From a virus: DNA of 25,792 nt. The notes under the pieces were generated by a model. It saw only the letters and a list, made by a program, of their open reading frames with translations. It did not search any database and had not been told where the DNA came from. The position numbers and the translations under genes were made by a program. The stretch spans positions 1 to 25,792 of IMG/VR virus record IMGVR_UViG_3300033148_002045; one strand, given 5' to 3'. Shown here in pieces: positions 15,327 to 23,026 of the stretch (position 1 is the stretch's first letter; each line of letters begins with the position of its first letter).

Positions 15327-16228
15327 TCATAATGCGGGAGTCTCTTTGATATGCTCGTCTGCTTTCTTCCATTCGGCGTCGTAATCGTTAGGATCAGCCT
15401 TACTTCCCGCCTTTGTCTTGAATTGTGACGAGCCTCCTTTAAGAGACATCGCATTGGTTAATCGTTCTTGTTTAGTAAGAGTCTGTTCTTTTTCTGCATC
15501 TGGTACCTGTTCCCCCGCTTTGTACTTCTTATAAGCGGTTACTGCTCCGATGATGTCCTGTGGATTGTCAGAGTAGAAAGCGGCGGTTCTCTGTGCAGGA
15601 GTGGCAATTTTACTGCCCCAATCAAAATAATCCTGCTTGTTCTCACCGTCCACGATCAGCTTAAAATCGGGGTGAACTTTCACAATTTCAGGAAGAAGAT
15701 CTCTTTCAAACTCTTCCCTTATCTTTTCGGCACGATCTTCCTTGTTTTGCTTGGAAGTCTCTTCGGAGTCTTTTATCCGCCTGTCCTCATTGGCAAGGAT
15801 GGTTTCTATCAGCTTGATAGTGACCTCCTGGCTTTTCTTGAGTTCCGGGTAATCCTCTGCGGTTTTTTCGGCCTCTTCCTTCAGAGTCTTAAGCGCCTCG
15901 ACAGCTTCCGTCTGCTTTTCTTGTGCCGCAGTAATATCGTCACCTGTGGCCTTACCGTCAACATAGTCCTGAAGTTTATCTTCAAGCTCTTGTTTGGCGG
16001 CAACGAGCGCCTTGTTTTTGCCCTCAAGGTCAGTGTTGTACTGCTTAGTTTCCTTGTAGGCTTTGCTTACGGACTCAAGTGTGCCGTGATCGGGATCCTT
16101 TTCTTCCTCTTTTTTCTCAGGGGCTTCAGGCTCTTTTTCCTCTTCCTTCTTCTCTTCTTCTGCCTGAAGAAATCCCTCTTCTTTATTAGAATCCTCTCAC
16201 CCTCGGTCTTCTCTTGCTCCTTGTCCAT
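15327..16228 (-). CDS. Scaffold-like protein, reading frame broken near its 5' end
   Basis: Between portal and capsid, an ATG at 16228 with AGGAGG six bases before it opens MDKEQEKTEG. That frame ends at about 16069. The downstream frame, open from 16196 to the stop at 15327 (289 codons), has no usable start before a GTG at 15683. Joined by a -1 frame change, the product is about 300 residues: a very acidic Glu/Lys/Pro head (EDSNKEEGFLQAEEEKKEEE), a long coiled-coil-like Gln/Glu/Lys helix region (about 50-180), and a C-terminal part with 'PDFKLIVDGENKQDYFDWGS' and 'TAAFYSDNPQDIIGAVTAYK'. Size, charge and position fit an internal scaffold. An authentic -1 frameshift, a natural mutation, or a missing base in the assembly can all explain the break. 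Confidence 0.7.
16109..16115 (-). promoter_or_regulatory. Candidate -1 slippery heptamer A AAA AAG in scaffold gene
   Basis: On the coding strand the ATG frame reads AGA AAA AAG AGG, which contains A AAA AAG in the correct phase for a -1 slip into the long downstream frame. This heptamer is the dnaX-type slippery sequence. A second similar tract (AGG AAA AAG AGC) lies about 27 bases upstream. Slip here is only one of several explanations for the broken frame. Confidence 0.3.
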
Positions 16229-16271
16229 CATCATCCTCCTCCGGGGCTACCAAAAGGTAGAAATCCCATTG

Positions 16272-16487
16272 TTAATACGCATTTGTATCTACTTCGCCTT
16301 TACTTGCTTCACTCTCAAGCCTGATATTTTCAGGTAACTCAAGAATATAATCGATAGCTTTTACTGCGCCTTGCGCTCTGAATAGTTCAACCCCCTCTTT
16401 CGTAAGGCATTTATCAGAACTCTCTTTTCTCAGTTCCTCTATGCGCCTTAAATAAGCCTCATTGTTCGTCATTAACGGTTCGGTCAT
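16272..16487 (-). CDS. Small hypothetical protein between portal and scaffold
   Basis: A 71-residue, hydrophilic, mostly helical protein (MTEPLMTNNEAYLRRIEELR...). Its ATG overlaps the portal stop by four bases (ATGA), so it is translated by coupling with the portal. Possible helices are residues 9-23 (NEAYLRRIEELRKES) and 34-52 (FRAQGAVKAIDYILELP). No zinc, membrane or catalytic motif is seen. Small genes at this site can be head-assembly helpers, but no family is recognised. Confidence 0.6.
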   Translation of the reverse strand: MTEPLMTNNEAYLRRIEELRKESSDKCLTKEGVELFRAQGAVKAIDYILELPENIRLESEASKGEVDTNAY

Positions 16488-18487
16488 TGCACTATGCCTC
16501 CTGGTGGTGCGCCCTCTGGTGGAAGTCCCTCAGGGGCAAGATTAGTCAAGTCCTGCCCTTGAGGGGAGCCAGGAGGTGTAGCCTGGGTAACAACTTCAGC
16601 CGGTACAATACCGAGTTCCTTTAATACCTGCACTTGCTCACTTCTCTGCAATATGAGGTAGAGCTTATCAATGTCGAGATCCTTTCGGAGATCCGTAAAC
16701 GCCTTGCTTCGTTCCTGCATTTCAGCCATGATCTGTGCGATCTGTTCGTCACTTTTCATAACTTCATCAACGTCCAGATAATCCGCAACGATCTTCATCA
16801 TCTTAATTCTGTCCTGGAAGATAGCATCTGATGGGTTGTTCGTTATCTGCATGAACTTCATAATGGCCTCTATCTTGATCTCCTTAGCCATGAGAGAGTC
16901 TGTGCCGGTTGCCTTGATCTTAAGCGGGATTTTGTTCTTATTATCCGCATCCATTTCCATAAACCAGTCATAGTGACTTTCTACAATCGGCTCCACCCAA
17001 TACCGGTCAATGTTACGCATAACTGTTTTCAGATTAATATTGGCCTGAGTCATAAGCATCGACATACCTGTGGCGGTTTTGTTCAAGAAACTACCGGCCT
17101 GTCCCTGGGTGTACTTAGGAAGCCCTGTTTCCTCGTCTGCAAAACGCTCAAAGAGTTCGATAAGCTCCTGAAGCCCTCTTGTAATATCTGGGAACGATAT
17201 ACTGTCAATCATTTCCTTTGGCGATGCGCCACCTTTACCCCACCATACTTTATAGGGATAGATCTTCAGGTCTGTTGTTTTAGTGAAGTCAATCTTATTT
17301 GAGTTTATTGCTACCATACCGGCGCCACTCATGGCCTTATTGTCGATCATCATTCTCGCTGCGGAGTTAATCATCTTCTGGGAGTCCCGCATAGCCTCGG
17401 CAACGCCCATGCCGTAAATAATGTGAGGACGCTTTTTATAAGGGCACACCCTGAAAGGTCTGCGGTTAAGCGGGTTGACGCACGATTTAATGACAATACC
17501 GTCTGCCGCAGTCACAACAAGAGCGTCAACGAGAGTATCATCATCTATATCGTCTGTGAGTCCTTTGGTATCAACTGACCTAAGGTGCTTTGCCGGCACC
17601 CATCCCCAACCTTCAAGGGTGGATATTCTCTCGTCCTTCTTGCCCTGCTCACCGATATAGTTGTCACCAAGCTGTATGTAGCGTTTATCGTCCTTATCGT
17701 GGGTAGTTCTCCTTTGTGCCGCTTCAAGAACTTTCGCTCTGTCATATCCGCCGTTATCAGCGAGCTTCAAGAACTCTGCCGGCAATAGCCTTTGAAAGTG
17801 AAACTCCATGATAGAGTCTGCTGATGTTTTTGCGTTGGAGTCCACATAGTATTCCCATAAAGGAATGTTGCTAGTGACCGGCACGATCTCTTCTGTCTCA
17901 ACTCTTTGGTAAGGATTTATCGTGTCTGACAGGCCACTTGCCGACATTCCACCTATCTTGCTCTCAACATACTTAGATATGATCCTCTTCTCTACAACAG
18001 GATCCTTTAGAACGGCTGTACCCAATACAGCAAGTTCAAGTATGGCGCTATCCATTGTCTCGGCAATCTCTATATCCCTGAAGTGATCCTTCAGGCGATC
18101 CCGGAAAGCGTTTGCCATATCTTTTGCCTCTTGTGGATCCATGCCGAGGTCCCTGAACCCAACCGGTATCGTGTCGAAAGGCATTTCACCGTCACCAGGA
18201 AAGGCCGCATCCATGATCTTAGAATGTGCCGTATGGCATTTAAGCGTGGTTAGCTTTATGAATATCCGAGATCTGTTACCCTTCCCTTCAGTTTCTTTCA
18301 TCCATCGGGTATTCGGACTATACTGCCCGAGGAAGTTATACCAACACTCTTCCCAGATAGTTTCCCAGGGGATCCGCGCATTAGCAAATGACTCGAAGAT
18401 CTCGTTACAGTAATTCGCTAAACCTCCTGCTATATGGAGTCTGTTTTCGCCTGTATTGTTTGTGCTGGTCAATATTTTTTCAGCCAT
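16484..18487 (-). CDS. Portal (head-tail connector) protein
   Basis: A 667-residue protein of the size of large short-tailed-phage portals. The N-terminal region (about 20-75) has 'FANARIPWETIWEECWYNFL' and 'RIFIKLTTLKCHTAHSKIMD', where the early helices and clip/wing start. The stem/wing part includes 'WEYYVDSNAKTSADSIMEF' and 'RPFRVCPYKKRPHIIYGMGV'. The long helix after 'AMRDSQKMINSAARMMID' and a Gln/Met-rich stretch around 480-600 ('TGMSMLMTQANINLKTVMRN', 'EQIAQIMAEMQERSKAFTDL') are classic portal crown/barrel helices. The C-terminus is Pro/Gly-rich. The portal forms the dodecameric vertex through which DNA is packaged and ejected. It starts directly after the terminase stop and is followed by scaffold and capsid, as expected. 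Confidence 0.9.
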   Translation of the reverse strand: MAEKILTSTNNTGENRLHIAGGLANYCNEIFESFANARIPWETIWEECWYNFLGQYSPNTRWMKETEGKGNRSRIFIKLTTLKCHTAHSKIMDAAFPGDGEMPFDTIPVGFRDLGMDPQEAKDMANAFRDRLKDHFRDIEIAETMDSAILELAVLGTAVLKDPVVEKRIISKYVESKIGGMSASGLSDTINPYQRVETEEIVPVTSNIPLWEYYVDSNAKTSADSIMEFHFQRLLPAEFLKLADNGGYDRAKVLEAAQRRTTHDKDDKRYIQLGDNYIGEQGKKDERISTLEGWGWVPAKHLRSVDTKGLTDDIDDDTLVDALVVTAADGIVIKSCVNPLNRRPFRVCPYKKRPHIIYGMGVAEAMRDSQKMINSAARMMIDNKAMSGAGMVAINSNKIDFTKTTDLKIYPYKVWWGKGGASPKEMIDSISFPDITRGLQELIELFERFADEETGLPKYTQGQAGSFLNKTATGMSMLMTQANINLKTVMRNIDRYWVEPIVESHYDWFMEMDADNKNKIPLKIKATGTDSLMAKEIKIEAIMKFMQITNNPSDAIFQDRIKMMKIVADYLDVDEVMKSDEQIAQIMAEMQERSKAFTDLRKDLDIDKLYLILQRSEQVQVLKELGIVPAEVVTQATPPGSPQGQDLTNLAPEGLPPEGAPPGGIVQ

Positions 18488-19918
18488 TTAATATCCTGCC
18501 TCCGGATCCATAGGCTGATAGCCTGTGGACTCTCTGTGCCCTATTTCGTCAAAATGACTATCAACTCTCGTGTAATCCGACATAGGTTGAGCGAAGGTTA
18601 AAATCATCGCATCTGCCACATCGGGGGATTGCAAACCTCTCTTCTTCATATCGTCCTTGCTCTCAAGTACAATCTTGCCGGAATGGTCCACTTTGTATTT
18701 AGGTGTTGTAAGCTGCCCCAGGAGATCGTTTTCACTGTTGTCCCACAATTTTCCTCTTCTCATTTCCAGCCACGTCCGGCACTCTCCCCACAATTCATCA
18801 CGAAGTTTCTTGTAATGTTTAGGTTCTAAAGCCGGAGATTCAGATACACATACGGGCGTAACCGGAAACCTCAACTCTAAGAGCCTATCAAATACACCGG
18901 CTCCTATTCCTATAACATCAACAAAGATCTGCGCTGGCTTCATCTTCCTTGCAAGCATGGCAACGTAGCGCACAACTTCCATTGTGTCTTTCTGTCTGAG
19001 AACATGATAGGGGAGAAAATTGTCGCCCTGACGCACACTTATACAAGTAGCATCGTCACCAAACCTTGCAACGTCAACACCGAATACAACCGGCAGTTCG
19101 TTTTGTGGTTGGATCTCTCTTGCCAAGGCAGCTTCAACTAAATCGTAGGGAATGAAAGCGTCTGAGTCACGCTTAGGGAATTGTCCGAGAACACGGACCT
19201 GATAGATATTAGAATCCTCACCGTACTTACTTGCCATCCTCGGAACGTACTTAGCCGGTACGATAGGAGAGTCAAGGCAACTCCAGGCGAGTGTTTTGTA
19301 GTCTCTTCTGTCCTGGTGGTGGGATCTGAAAAAGGTACCTTCGAGGCGTGTCGGGTTGGCACACATGAACTCTTTAGTCTCGATCATACCGTGAGCGCCG
19401 TCTGCAACCTCAAAGATTGCCTCCGGAATACCACTGGCCTCGTCAAGGATTCTCAGAATGTAGTTAGCGTGAAAACCCTGTAAAGCCTCGGGGTTTTCCT
19501 TGGTCGACGTCCTGGCAACCGCAAACCACTCTTCAGGATGGTTCTTATGAAAGAACTTTTCTTTGGTCCAGGCGAACCAACTCTTAAAAGGCTCACGCAT
19601 CTGCCGGTGCCACTTTGACAGTTCAGCCCATAGAATATCGTGCAATTGGTGTCTGGAAGGTGCGGTACAGGGGATCTTTGGGAATGGGCGGGTTGACATG
19701 TAGTGGAGTATGTTCCAGGATTGGGTCGCAGATTTTCCCGGACCATGTCCGCTTCGTATTGAAACGTGGTCGTGTTGATCTAAGGCAACAAGTCCTTCAA
19801 CCTGCTGATCGGTAGGCGTGACTTTGAGGATATGCTTAACAAAGCCTACCCTGTCGTCAAAAAGCTCCTTGACAGTCTTCTGTAGTATCCTATCCGGTTG
19901 CTCTATCCTGCTCGCCAT
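18488..19918 (-). CDS. terL: Terminase large subunit
   Basis: A 476-residue packaging motor. The ATPase domain has a Walker A at residues 56-63 (SGHGPGKS), a Walker B with the ILRILDE stretch (D159-E160), and an adenine/coupling region near 85-110. The nuclease domain has the RNase H-like triad: D282 in VFGVDVARFGDD, D334 in IFVDVIGIGAGV and D433/D436 in SPDVADAMIL. It cuts concatemeric DNA and drives it into the prohead through the portal. The gene overlaps the RusA-like gene upstream by 29 bases and runs directly into the portal gene. No small terminase subunit was recognised beside it. Confidence 0.95.
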   Translation of the reverse strand: MASRIEQPDRILQKTVKELFDDRVGFVKHILKVTPTDQQVEGLVALDQHDHVSIRSGHGPGKSATQSWNILHYMSTRPFPKIPCTAPSRHQLHDILWAELSKWHRQMREPFKSWFAWTKEKFFHKNHPEEWFAVARTSTKENPEALQGFHANYILRILDEASGIPEAIFEVADGAHGMIETKEFMCANPTRLEGTFFRSHHQDRRDYKTLAWSCLDSPIVPAKYVPRMASKYGEDSNIYQVRVLGQFPKRDSDAFIPYDLVEAALAREIQPQNELPVVFGVDVARFGDDATCISVRQGDNFLPYHVLRQKDTMEVVRYVAMLARKMKPAQIFVDVIGIGAGVFDRLLELRFPVTPVCVSESPALEPKHYKKLRDELWGECRTWLEMRRGKLWDNSENDLLGQLTTPKYKVDHSGKIVLESKDDMKKRGLQSPDVADAMILTFAQPMSDYTRVDSHFDEIGHRESTGYQPMDPEAGY

Positions 19919-20318
19919 AGTCAGTTTTTTCCGTTATGAATGGCTGACTAGGCCGGTATGGATTAATTAAAGGCTCTATTTTTATTCCTCCCTGGTACGC
20001 CCACTTCTTCGTAACTCTAAAATCGTATATATGTGAATCTTCCGGCAACACCGCATCCCATAGAGCTTTAATAAAGTTGTCTCCGTCTGGTCGCTGTCTG
20101 TGAGGCTGAAGATACATTTCTGCTTTCTTTTTTTTACTCCAACTTTGAGGCATTGGAACTAAAAACGTAACATGGTGCGTGTCCGGCAATGCTACTGAAT
20201 GGAGTCGACATAAATCCTTGAATAGATAATACTTGGAAACGGCGGGGCGTTTCGCCCACTTATCCCTCTGTGTCATTCGCGGCTTTGCAACCGGTGTTAT
20301 GTCGTAAAAATCAGCCAT
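19890..20318 (-). CDS. rusA: RusA-type Holliday junction resolvase
   Basis: A 142-residue protein. The N-terminal 'VAKPRMTQRDKW' (10-21) and basic 'WSKKKKAEMYL' (60-70) precede the catalytic region with P77-D78-G79-D80-N81, 'FIKALWDAVLPEDSHIYDF' and a Lys at 104. RusA uses three Asp near 78, 80 and 94, which match the D-x-D and D of the family. It cuts four-way DNA junctions symmetrically after recombination or replication, often so that branched phage DNA can be packaged. The coding frame ends inside the start of terL, so the two proteins are likely translated together. Confidence 0.88.
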   Translation of the reverse strand: MADFYDITPVAKPRMTQRDKWAKRPAVSKYYLFKDLCRLHSVALPDTHHVTFLVPMPQSWSKKKKAEMYLQPHRQRPDGDNFIKALWDAVLPEDSHIYDFRVTKKWAYQGGIKIEPLINPYRPSQPFITEKTDYGEQDRATG

Positions 20319-20523
20319 AATTACAAGTCCTTAAATGCTGTGGCTCTCTGCCTAAATACGGTTCAACTGATTTGCCGCAATGGTAACAGTTGGTAGTGCC
20401 TTTTTTTGCATAGATCATTTGGCCTGGCTCAATAGTTACATGACACATACAATAGTCTAAAGGCGGTATCGTTTCACCGTCCGGCATCCTAACTCTTATA
20501 TATCCAAAATCAAGCTGTCCCAC
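20311..20523 (-). CDS. Small Cys-motif protein
   Basis: A 70-residue protein with 'DYCMCHVTIEPG', 'NCYHCGKSVEPYLG' and 'LRTCNYG', so several Cys and one His could bind a zinc ion in a small knuckle. The N-terminal half is beta-rich (LDFGYIRVRMPDGETI). It overlaps the resolvase start by eight bases and the upstream gene by 14. No known family is recognised. Confidence 0.6.
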   Translation of the reverse strand: MGQLDFGYIRVRMPDGETIPPLDYCMCHVTIEPGQMIYAKKGTTNCYHCGKSVEPYLGREPQHLRTCNYG

Positions 20524-20710
20524 TTTCTGTCTCCAGAATAGCGTTCTTTTTTGGATAGATATATGTGTAACCGTCTATTATCTTGTAATACAAATGCTTT
20601 GCCTCTAACTGAGGCAAGCCCTTCTGTAGGGTATTAATAGCCTCGATGAACAATGGATCGCTCCGTCCTTCAATTACACCGGCTATTTCAATAAGATGTT
20701 CGCTATACAT
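20510..20710 (-). CDS. Small hypothetical protein
   Basis: A 66-residue protein with helices around residues 4-32 (EHLIEIAGVIEGRSDPLFIE) and a C-terminal beta ending 'YYKIIDGYTYIYPKKN'. The segment IIDG.TY also occurs at the end of the 96-residue gene at 21840-22130, so the two may share a small domain. It overlaps the upstream stop by eight bases (20703-20710). Function unknown. Confidence 0.55.
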   Translation of the reverse strand: MYSEHLIEIAGVIEGRSDPLFIEAINTLQKGLPQLEAKHLYYKIIDGYTYIYPKKNAILETESGTA

Positions 20711-21083
20711 GCCCTATCTCCTTCTTGGCAACCTTACCCTTCTTCTTTGCCTGTTGTTTCTTATCCGCTTCAATGTCCTTGGCAATTTCTGTAAGCTCTG
20801 CACCGGGATCTATATCAGGTGCATCGTCCTTATCCCACTTCTTCTGAGCCATGATCTTCACCATGAAGAGGTCGTGATACTGCTTACATGCCTGAATAGC
20901 CATGGCGATAGAAGGCTTTACCGGTGTCTTAACGATCCCTTCAGCCCTACCACCACTCCTGATATCGGTATCAAGCTCGTCCTTGTCACGCCGTATAACC
21001 CGCATGAGGAACTTGCGAATATCGGAAAAGTCCTCAGCTACCCATTCTTTTACTTTTCTCTGTAAATCAACCTTACTTGCCAT
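20703..21083 (-). CDS. Hypothetical protein, candidate small terminase by position only
   Basis: A 126-residue, mostly helical and highly charged protein: 'MASKVDLQRKVKEWVAED', 'DIRKFLMRVIRRDKDELD', 'KPSIAMAIQACKQYHDLFMV' and a Lys/Asp-rich C-terminal tail ('KKQQAKKKGKVAKKEIGHV'). Small terminases are often about this length and helical and are usually encoded just upstream of terL, but here three genes intervene and no clear helix-turn-helix or oligomerisation motif can be read. Its ATG overlaps the stop of the preceding small gene in TAATG, so it is coupled. Unknown is the safest label. Confidence 0.6.
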   Translation of the reverse strand: MASKVDLQRKVKEWVAEDFSDIRKFLMRVIRRDKDELDTDIRSGGRAEGIVKTPVKPSIAMAIQACKQYHDLFMVKIMAQKKWDKDDAPDIDPGAELTEIAKDIEADKKQQAKKKGKVAKKEIGHV

Positions 21084-21229
21084 TACCTATTCCTCCGGCG
21101 TGATTTTTTTGATAATTTCTTTTTCCTTTTGTGCGCTGCTGACTTCCCCTTCTTAGGGAGAGGATCGTTAAATACTTTTGTAAGTAAAGGGCTCATGCCT
21201 ATCCCTGCATATAGAGAGTAGGGGTTCAT
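21083..21229 (-). CDS. Short basic peptide (48 residues)
   Basis: An unlisted short gene. An ATG at 21229 begins MNPYSLYAGIGMSPLLTKVF and the stop overlaps the next ATG (TAATG). The ATG itself overlaps the stop of the gene before it (TGATG). The C-terminal half is strongly basic (KKGKSAAHKRKKKLSKKSRR) and may bind nucleic acid. Two coupled junctions make it a real gene rather than a gap. Confidence 0.65.
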   Translation of the reverse strand: MNPYSLYAGIGMSPLLTKVFNDPLPKKGKSAAHKRKKKLSKKSRRRNR

Positions 21230-21840
21230 CAGGAAGCACTCTCCTTTTTCCAGAACTCGTCACGGCTGATTCTATAGGTATTGCCGTATTCGTCTACCTG
21301 TATGGCAACAGTATCTTCATCTAAACAGGCATCAACTAATTCCTGTATATTATCTTTAAACTTACCGAGTACCCTTGTCTCGTAATCTTTCATGCGGTCC
21401 GTATAGAATTTGTTAAGGGCAACCTGAGCCTCCCTGTAATCCTTGCTTCCTACACGAGAATCGCCCCAAGGAACGAAGTCACTCAACATCTTTGATTTAA
21501 ACTCTTCTTCAGGAACTATACCGAGGTGCCTTTTCATAAGGAAGTCCGTGACCGTCCTCTTGCCAATACGGTTGCCTAGCTGGACAACTTCTGTAGCAGT
21601 TGGATTGTGAGAAGGAACACCTTTTTGATAATCTAACCTGGAAGGTCTTAAAGCATCAAGGTCTTTAAGGTAGGCAGCAAGCCTGAGACAGTCGGGGCAG
21701 CGATGACCAACAAGCTGAGGGGAAAAATTGCCATGAAGAGAACACTTCCCCACTTCCCAACTTTTCGATGGTTCCGAAATGTTGATATGTGTCAAACTCT
21801 CTTTCTTTGGTCTAAAATCTTCTCCGTAAAATGTCATCAC
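21229..21840 (-). CDS. Hypothetical protein with N-terminal CxxH...CxxC motif
   Basis: A 203-residue protein. A Cys/His knuckle 'GKCSLHGNFSPQLVGHRCPD' continues with another Cys close to residue 51, so a zinc site is likely at about 30-52. The rest is helical and charged ('GKRTVTDFLMKRHLGIVPEE', 'NKFYTDRMKDYETRVLGKFK'), ending 'VDEYGNTYRISRDEFWK'. The start is either a GTG at 21840, which shares a G with the upstream TAG, or the ATG at 21837. A bacterial or phage DNA-associated role is possible but not shown. Confidence 0.6.
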   Translation of the reverse strand: MMTFYGEDFRPKKESLTHINISEPSKSWEVGKCSLHGNFSPQLVGHRCPDCLRLAAYLKDLDALRPSRLDYQKGVPSHNPTATEVVQLGNRIGKRTVTDFLMKRHLGIVPEEEFKSKMLSDFVPWGDSRVGSKDYREAQVALNKFYTDRMKDYETRVLGKFKDNIQELVDACLDEDTVAIQVDEYGNTYRISRDEFWKKESAS

Positions 21841-22130
21841 TACCTCGCAAAGAAATAAGTCATTCCATCAATAATCTCAATCTTAACCTTATCCTTACTC
21901 ACGTTCGGGTAATCCGCCTTAAGATCAGCAATAACCATGTCAACAATTGGATCCTGAGCCAACAGAACACCCGGGTAAAGGGCAAACTCAATAGGCCGAT
22001 CCAACTGATGACCAGTGTGTTTCTCAATCTTCTCCTTGACCTTTCTCTTATCATACGGTGAAAGTATCTCATGGTCTGGTATTATTGGTTTGGGGAGTAT
22101 CTTCATGCTACCCGCCAGTGTATTCGCCAT
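21840..22130 (-). CDS. Hypothetical protein (96 residues)
   Basis: The ATG at 22130 has GAGG about nine bases upstream; a second ATG at 22106 is just after the stop of the preceding gene and is also possible. The predicted protein is helical-beta mixed, 'DKRKVKEKIEKHTGHQLDRP' followed by 'VDMVIADLKADYPNV' and a final IEIIDGMTYFFAR that recalls the 66-residue gene. If the first ATG is used it overlaps the 60-residue gene by 23 bases. Function unknown. Confidence 0.55.
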   Translation of the reverse strand: MANTLAGSMKILPKPIIPDHEILSPYDKRKVKEKIEKHTGHQLDRPIEFALYPGVLLAQDPIVDMVIADLKADYPNVSKDKVKIEIIDGMTYFFAR

Positions 22131-22290
22131 AATACATGTCCTCCATTAAATTTATGGCAGCTTCTTCCGTTGGCAGTACAATACTCCATTCGGGGGAATC
22201 TGATTCAAATTTATAGCAAGCAATTACTTTCCCTCCACGCCTATAAGTTCGATCTTTCATCATTGAGGTAACTGTGTCGTGATTGCTCAT
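22108..22290 (-). CDS. Small hypothetical protein
   Basis: A 60-residue protein ('TYRRGGKVIACYKFESDSPE', 'EEAAINLMEDMYYGEYTGG') with one Cys and no domain I can name. Its ATG follows the stop of the 29-residue membrane peptide (TGATATGAG), a junction almost identical to that at 22640-22651. Confidence 0.5.
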   Translation of the reverse strand: MSNHDTVTSMMKDRTYRRGGKVIACYKFESDSPEWSIVLPTEEAAINLMEDMYYGEYTGG

Positions 22291-22291
22291 A

Positions 22292-22381
22292 TCAATTCCA
22301 GATAAAGAAATAACTGATTAACCCCGACACCACCATCAGGCCGGCAATCAGCATAAGTAGATATTTCTCAATACTCGTCAT
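22292..22381 (-). CDS. 29-residue single-membrane-helix peptide
   Basis: A short gene below common size limits: ATG at 22381 overlaps the TGA of the 88-residue gene (ATGA), and the stop TGA is two bases before the next ATG. The product MTSIEKYLLMLIAGLMVVSG LISYFFIWN has an N-terminal charged turn and a membrane helix at about residues 7-28. It could be a small membrane-active protein; no lysis role is shown. Confidence 0.6.
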   Translation of the reverse strand: MTSIEKYLLMLIAGLMVVSGLISYFFIWN

Positions 22382-22644
22382 GTTGCCTCATACGTCTGTT
22401 CAAAGATATCAGGCTTACAGGGGTAAAACTCGCCCTTAACGCCCTTGATAATCCAATCACCATCCCTTGCCACCATATCCCCCTCTTCAGTCTCTATCAC
22501 AAGCAACTGAGTGACGCCGGCATAGGTAGCTTTGTTGCTAGCGAATTTAAGACACTCGGATATCGTATACTTACCATCGCCATTGAAATACTGAATAGCC
22601 TCAATCACAACCGGCTTCTTCCTGTACTTAGCTACACCACTCAT
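22378..22644 (-). CDS. Conserved small phage protein (YRKKPVVIEA type)
   Basis: An 88-residue protein starting 'MSGVAKYRKKPVVIEAIQYF' and ending 'KGVKGEFYPCKPDIFEQTYE'. This pair of ends, around an 'LLVIETEEGDMVARDGDWII' centre, is a very widespread small phage family of unknown function. It is fairly acidic and beta-rich. The stop overlaps the next start by four bases. The ATG is two bases downstream of the 45-residue peptide stop. Confidence 0.75.
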   Translation of the reverse strand: MSGVAKYRKKPVVIEAIQYFNGDGKYTISECLKFASNKATYAGVTQLLVIETEEGDMVARDGDWIIKGVKGEFYPCKPDIFEQTYEAT

Positions 22645-22645
22645 A

Positions 22646-22783
22646 TCAATTCACCAAAGTATAAACTGGCTCCGGCTCACAGCTAAACAGAACCAACGTG
22701 AGAATTATCAGAATTAAAAAAGGGAACCCAACCATCCACGATAGCAAGATCCCCTTTTCTACGGTTGAGAGAAAACACTTCAA
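22646..22783 (-). CDS. 45-residue peptide with membrane helix or lipobox
   Basis: A TTG at 22783 with GGAGAG seven bases upstream opens a 45-residue frame, ending in a TGA two bases before the next ATG. An internal ATG would give 29 residues. The helix at about 15-33 (WMVGFPFLILIILTLVLFS) ends in V-L-F-S-C, a possible lipobox, then EPEPVYTLVN. It is either a small lipoprotein or a single-pass membrane peptide. The start choice is uncertain. Confidence 0.45.
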   Translation of the reverse strand: MKCFLSTVEKGILLSWMVGFPFLILIILTLVLFSCEPEPVYTLVN

Positions 22784-22830
22784 GGCATACTCTCCAAAAA
22801 ATATATTAATTTAGGGACTTCATACGCATA

Positions 22831-22859
22831 CAGTTAAAGGAAAAAAAATACATTGTCAA
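22831..22859 (-). promoter_or_regulatory. Possible sigma70 promoter for the leftward operon
   Basis: On the minus strand, TTGACA at 22859-22854, a 17-base spacer and TAACTG form a consensus -35 with a weak -10 (TTAACT at 16 bases is another reading). It would start transcription about 40 to 50 bases before the 45-residue gene. Confidence 0.35.
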
Positions 22860-22981
22860 GAAAATAATCAGTTATTAGATATTATCGAACAACTGAAGTT
22901 TTTATTATTTTTTTTATTCTCAGAGAATATAGAAGAACAGGAAAGACAGTTTCATGGAGAGTAAAAAGATTATCGAGCGCA

Positions 22982-23022
22982 GGGGGGACTCCTGTATCGT
23001 GATGGGGCGAGGGGGGTGGGGG
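22982..23022 (+). repeat. G-tract cluster, G-quadruplex candidate
   Basis: The plus strand has runs of six, four, six and five G within 41 bases; the last three runs are separated by only three and one bases. One loop would be long (16 bases), so the most compact quadruplex is uncertain. Confidence 0.5.
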
Positions 23023-23026
23023 TCGT

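Noticed and set aside
15468-16337. Long 289-codon frame on the plus strand
   Set aside because: It is antisense to the scaffold gene; its Phe/Leu-rich product is what the reverse of Glu/Lys-rich codons gives, and it has no ribosome site.
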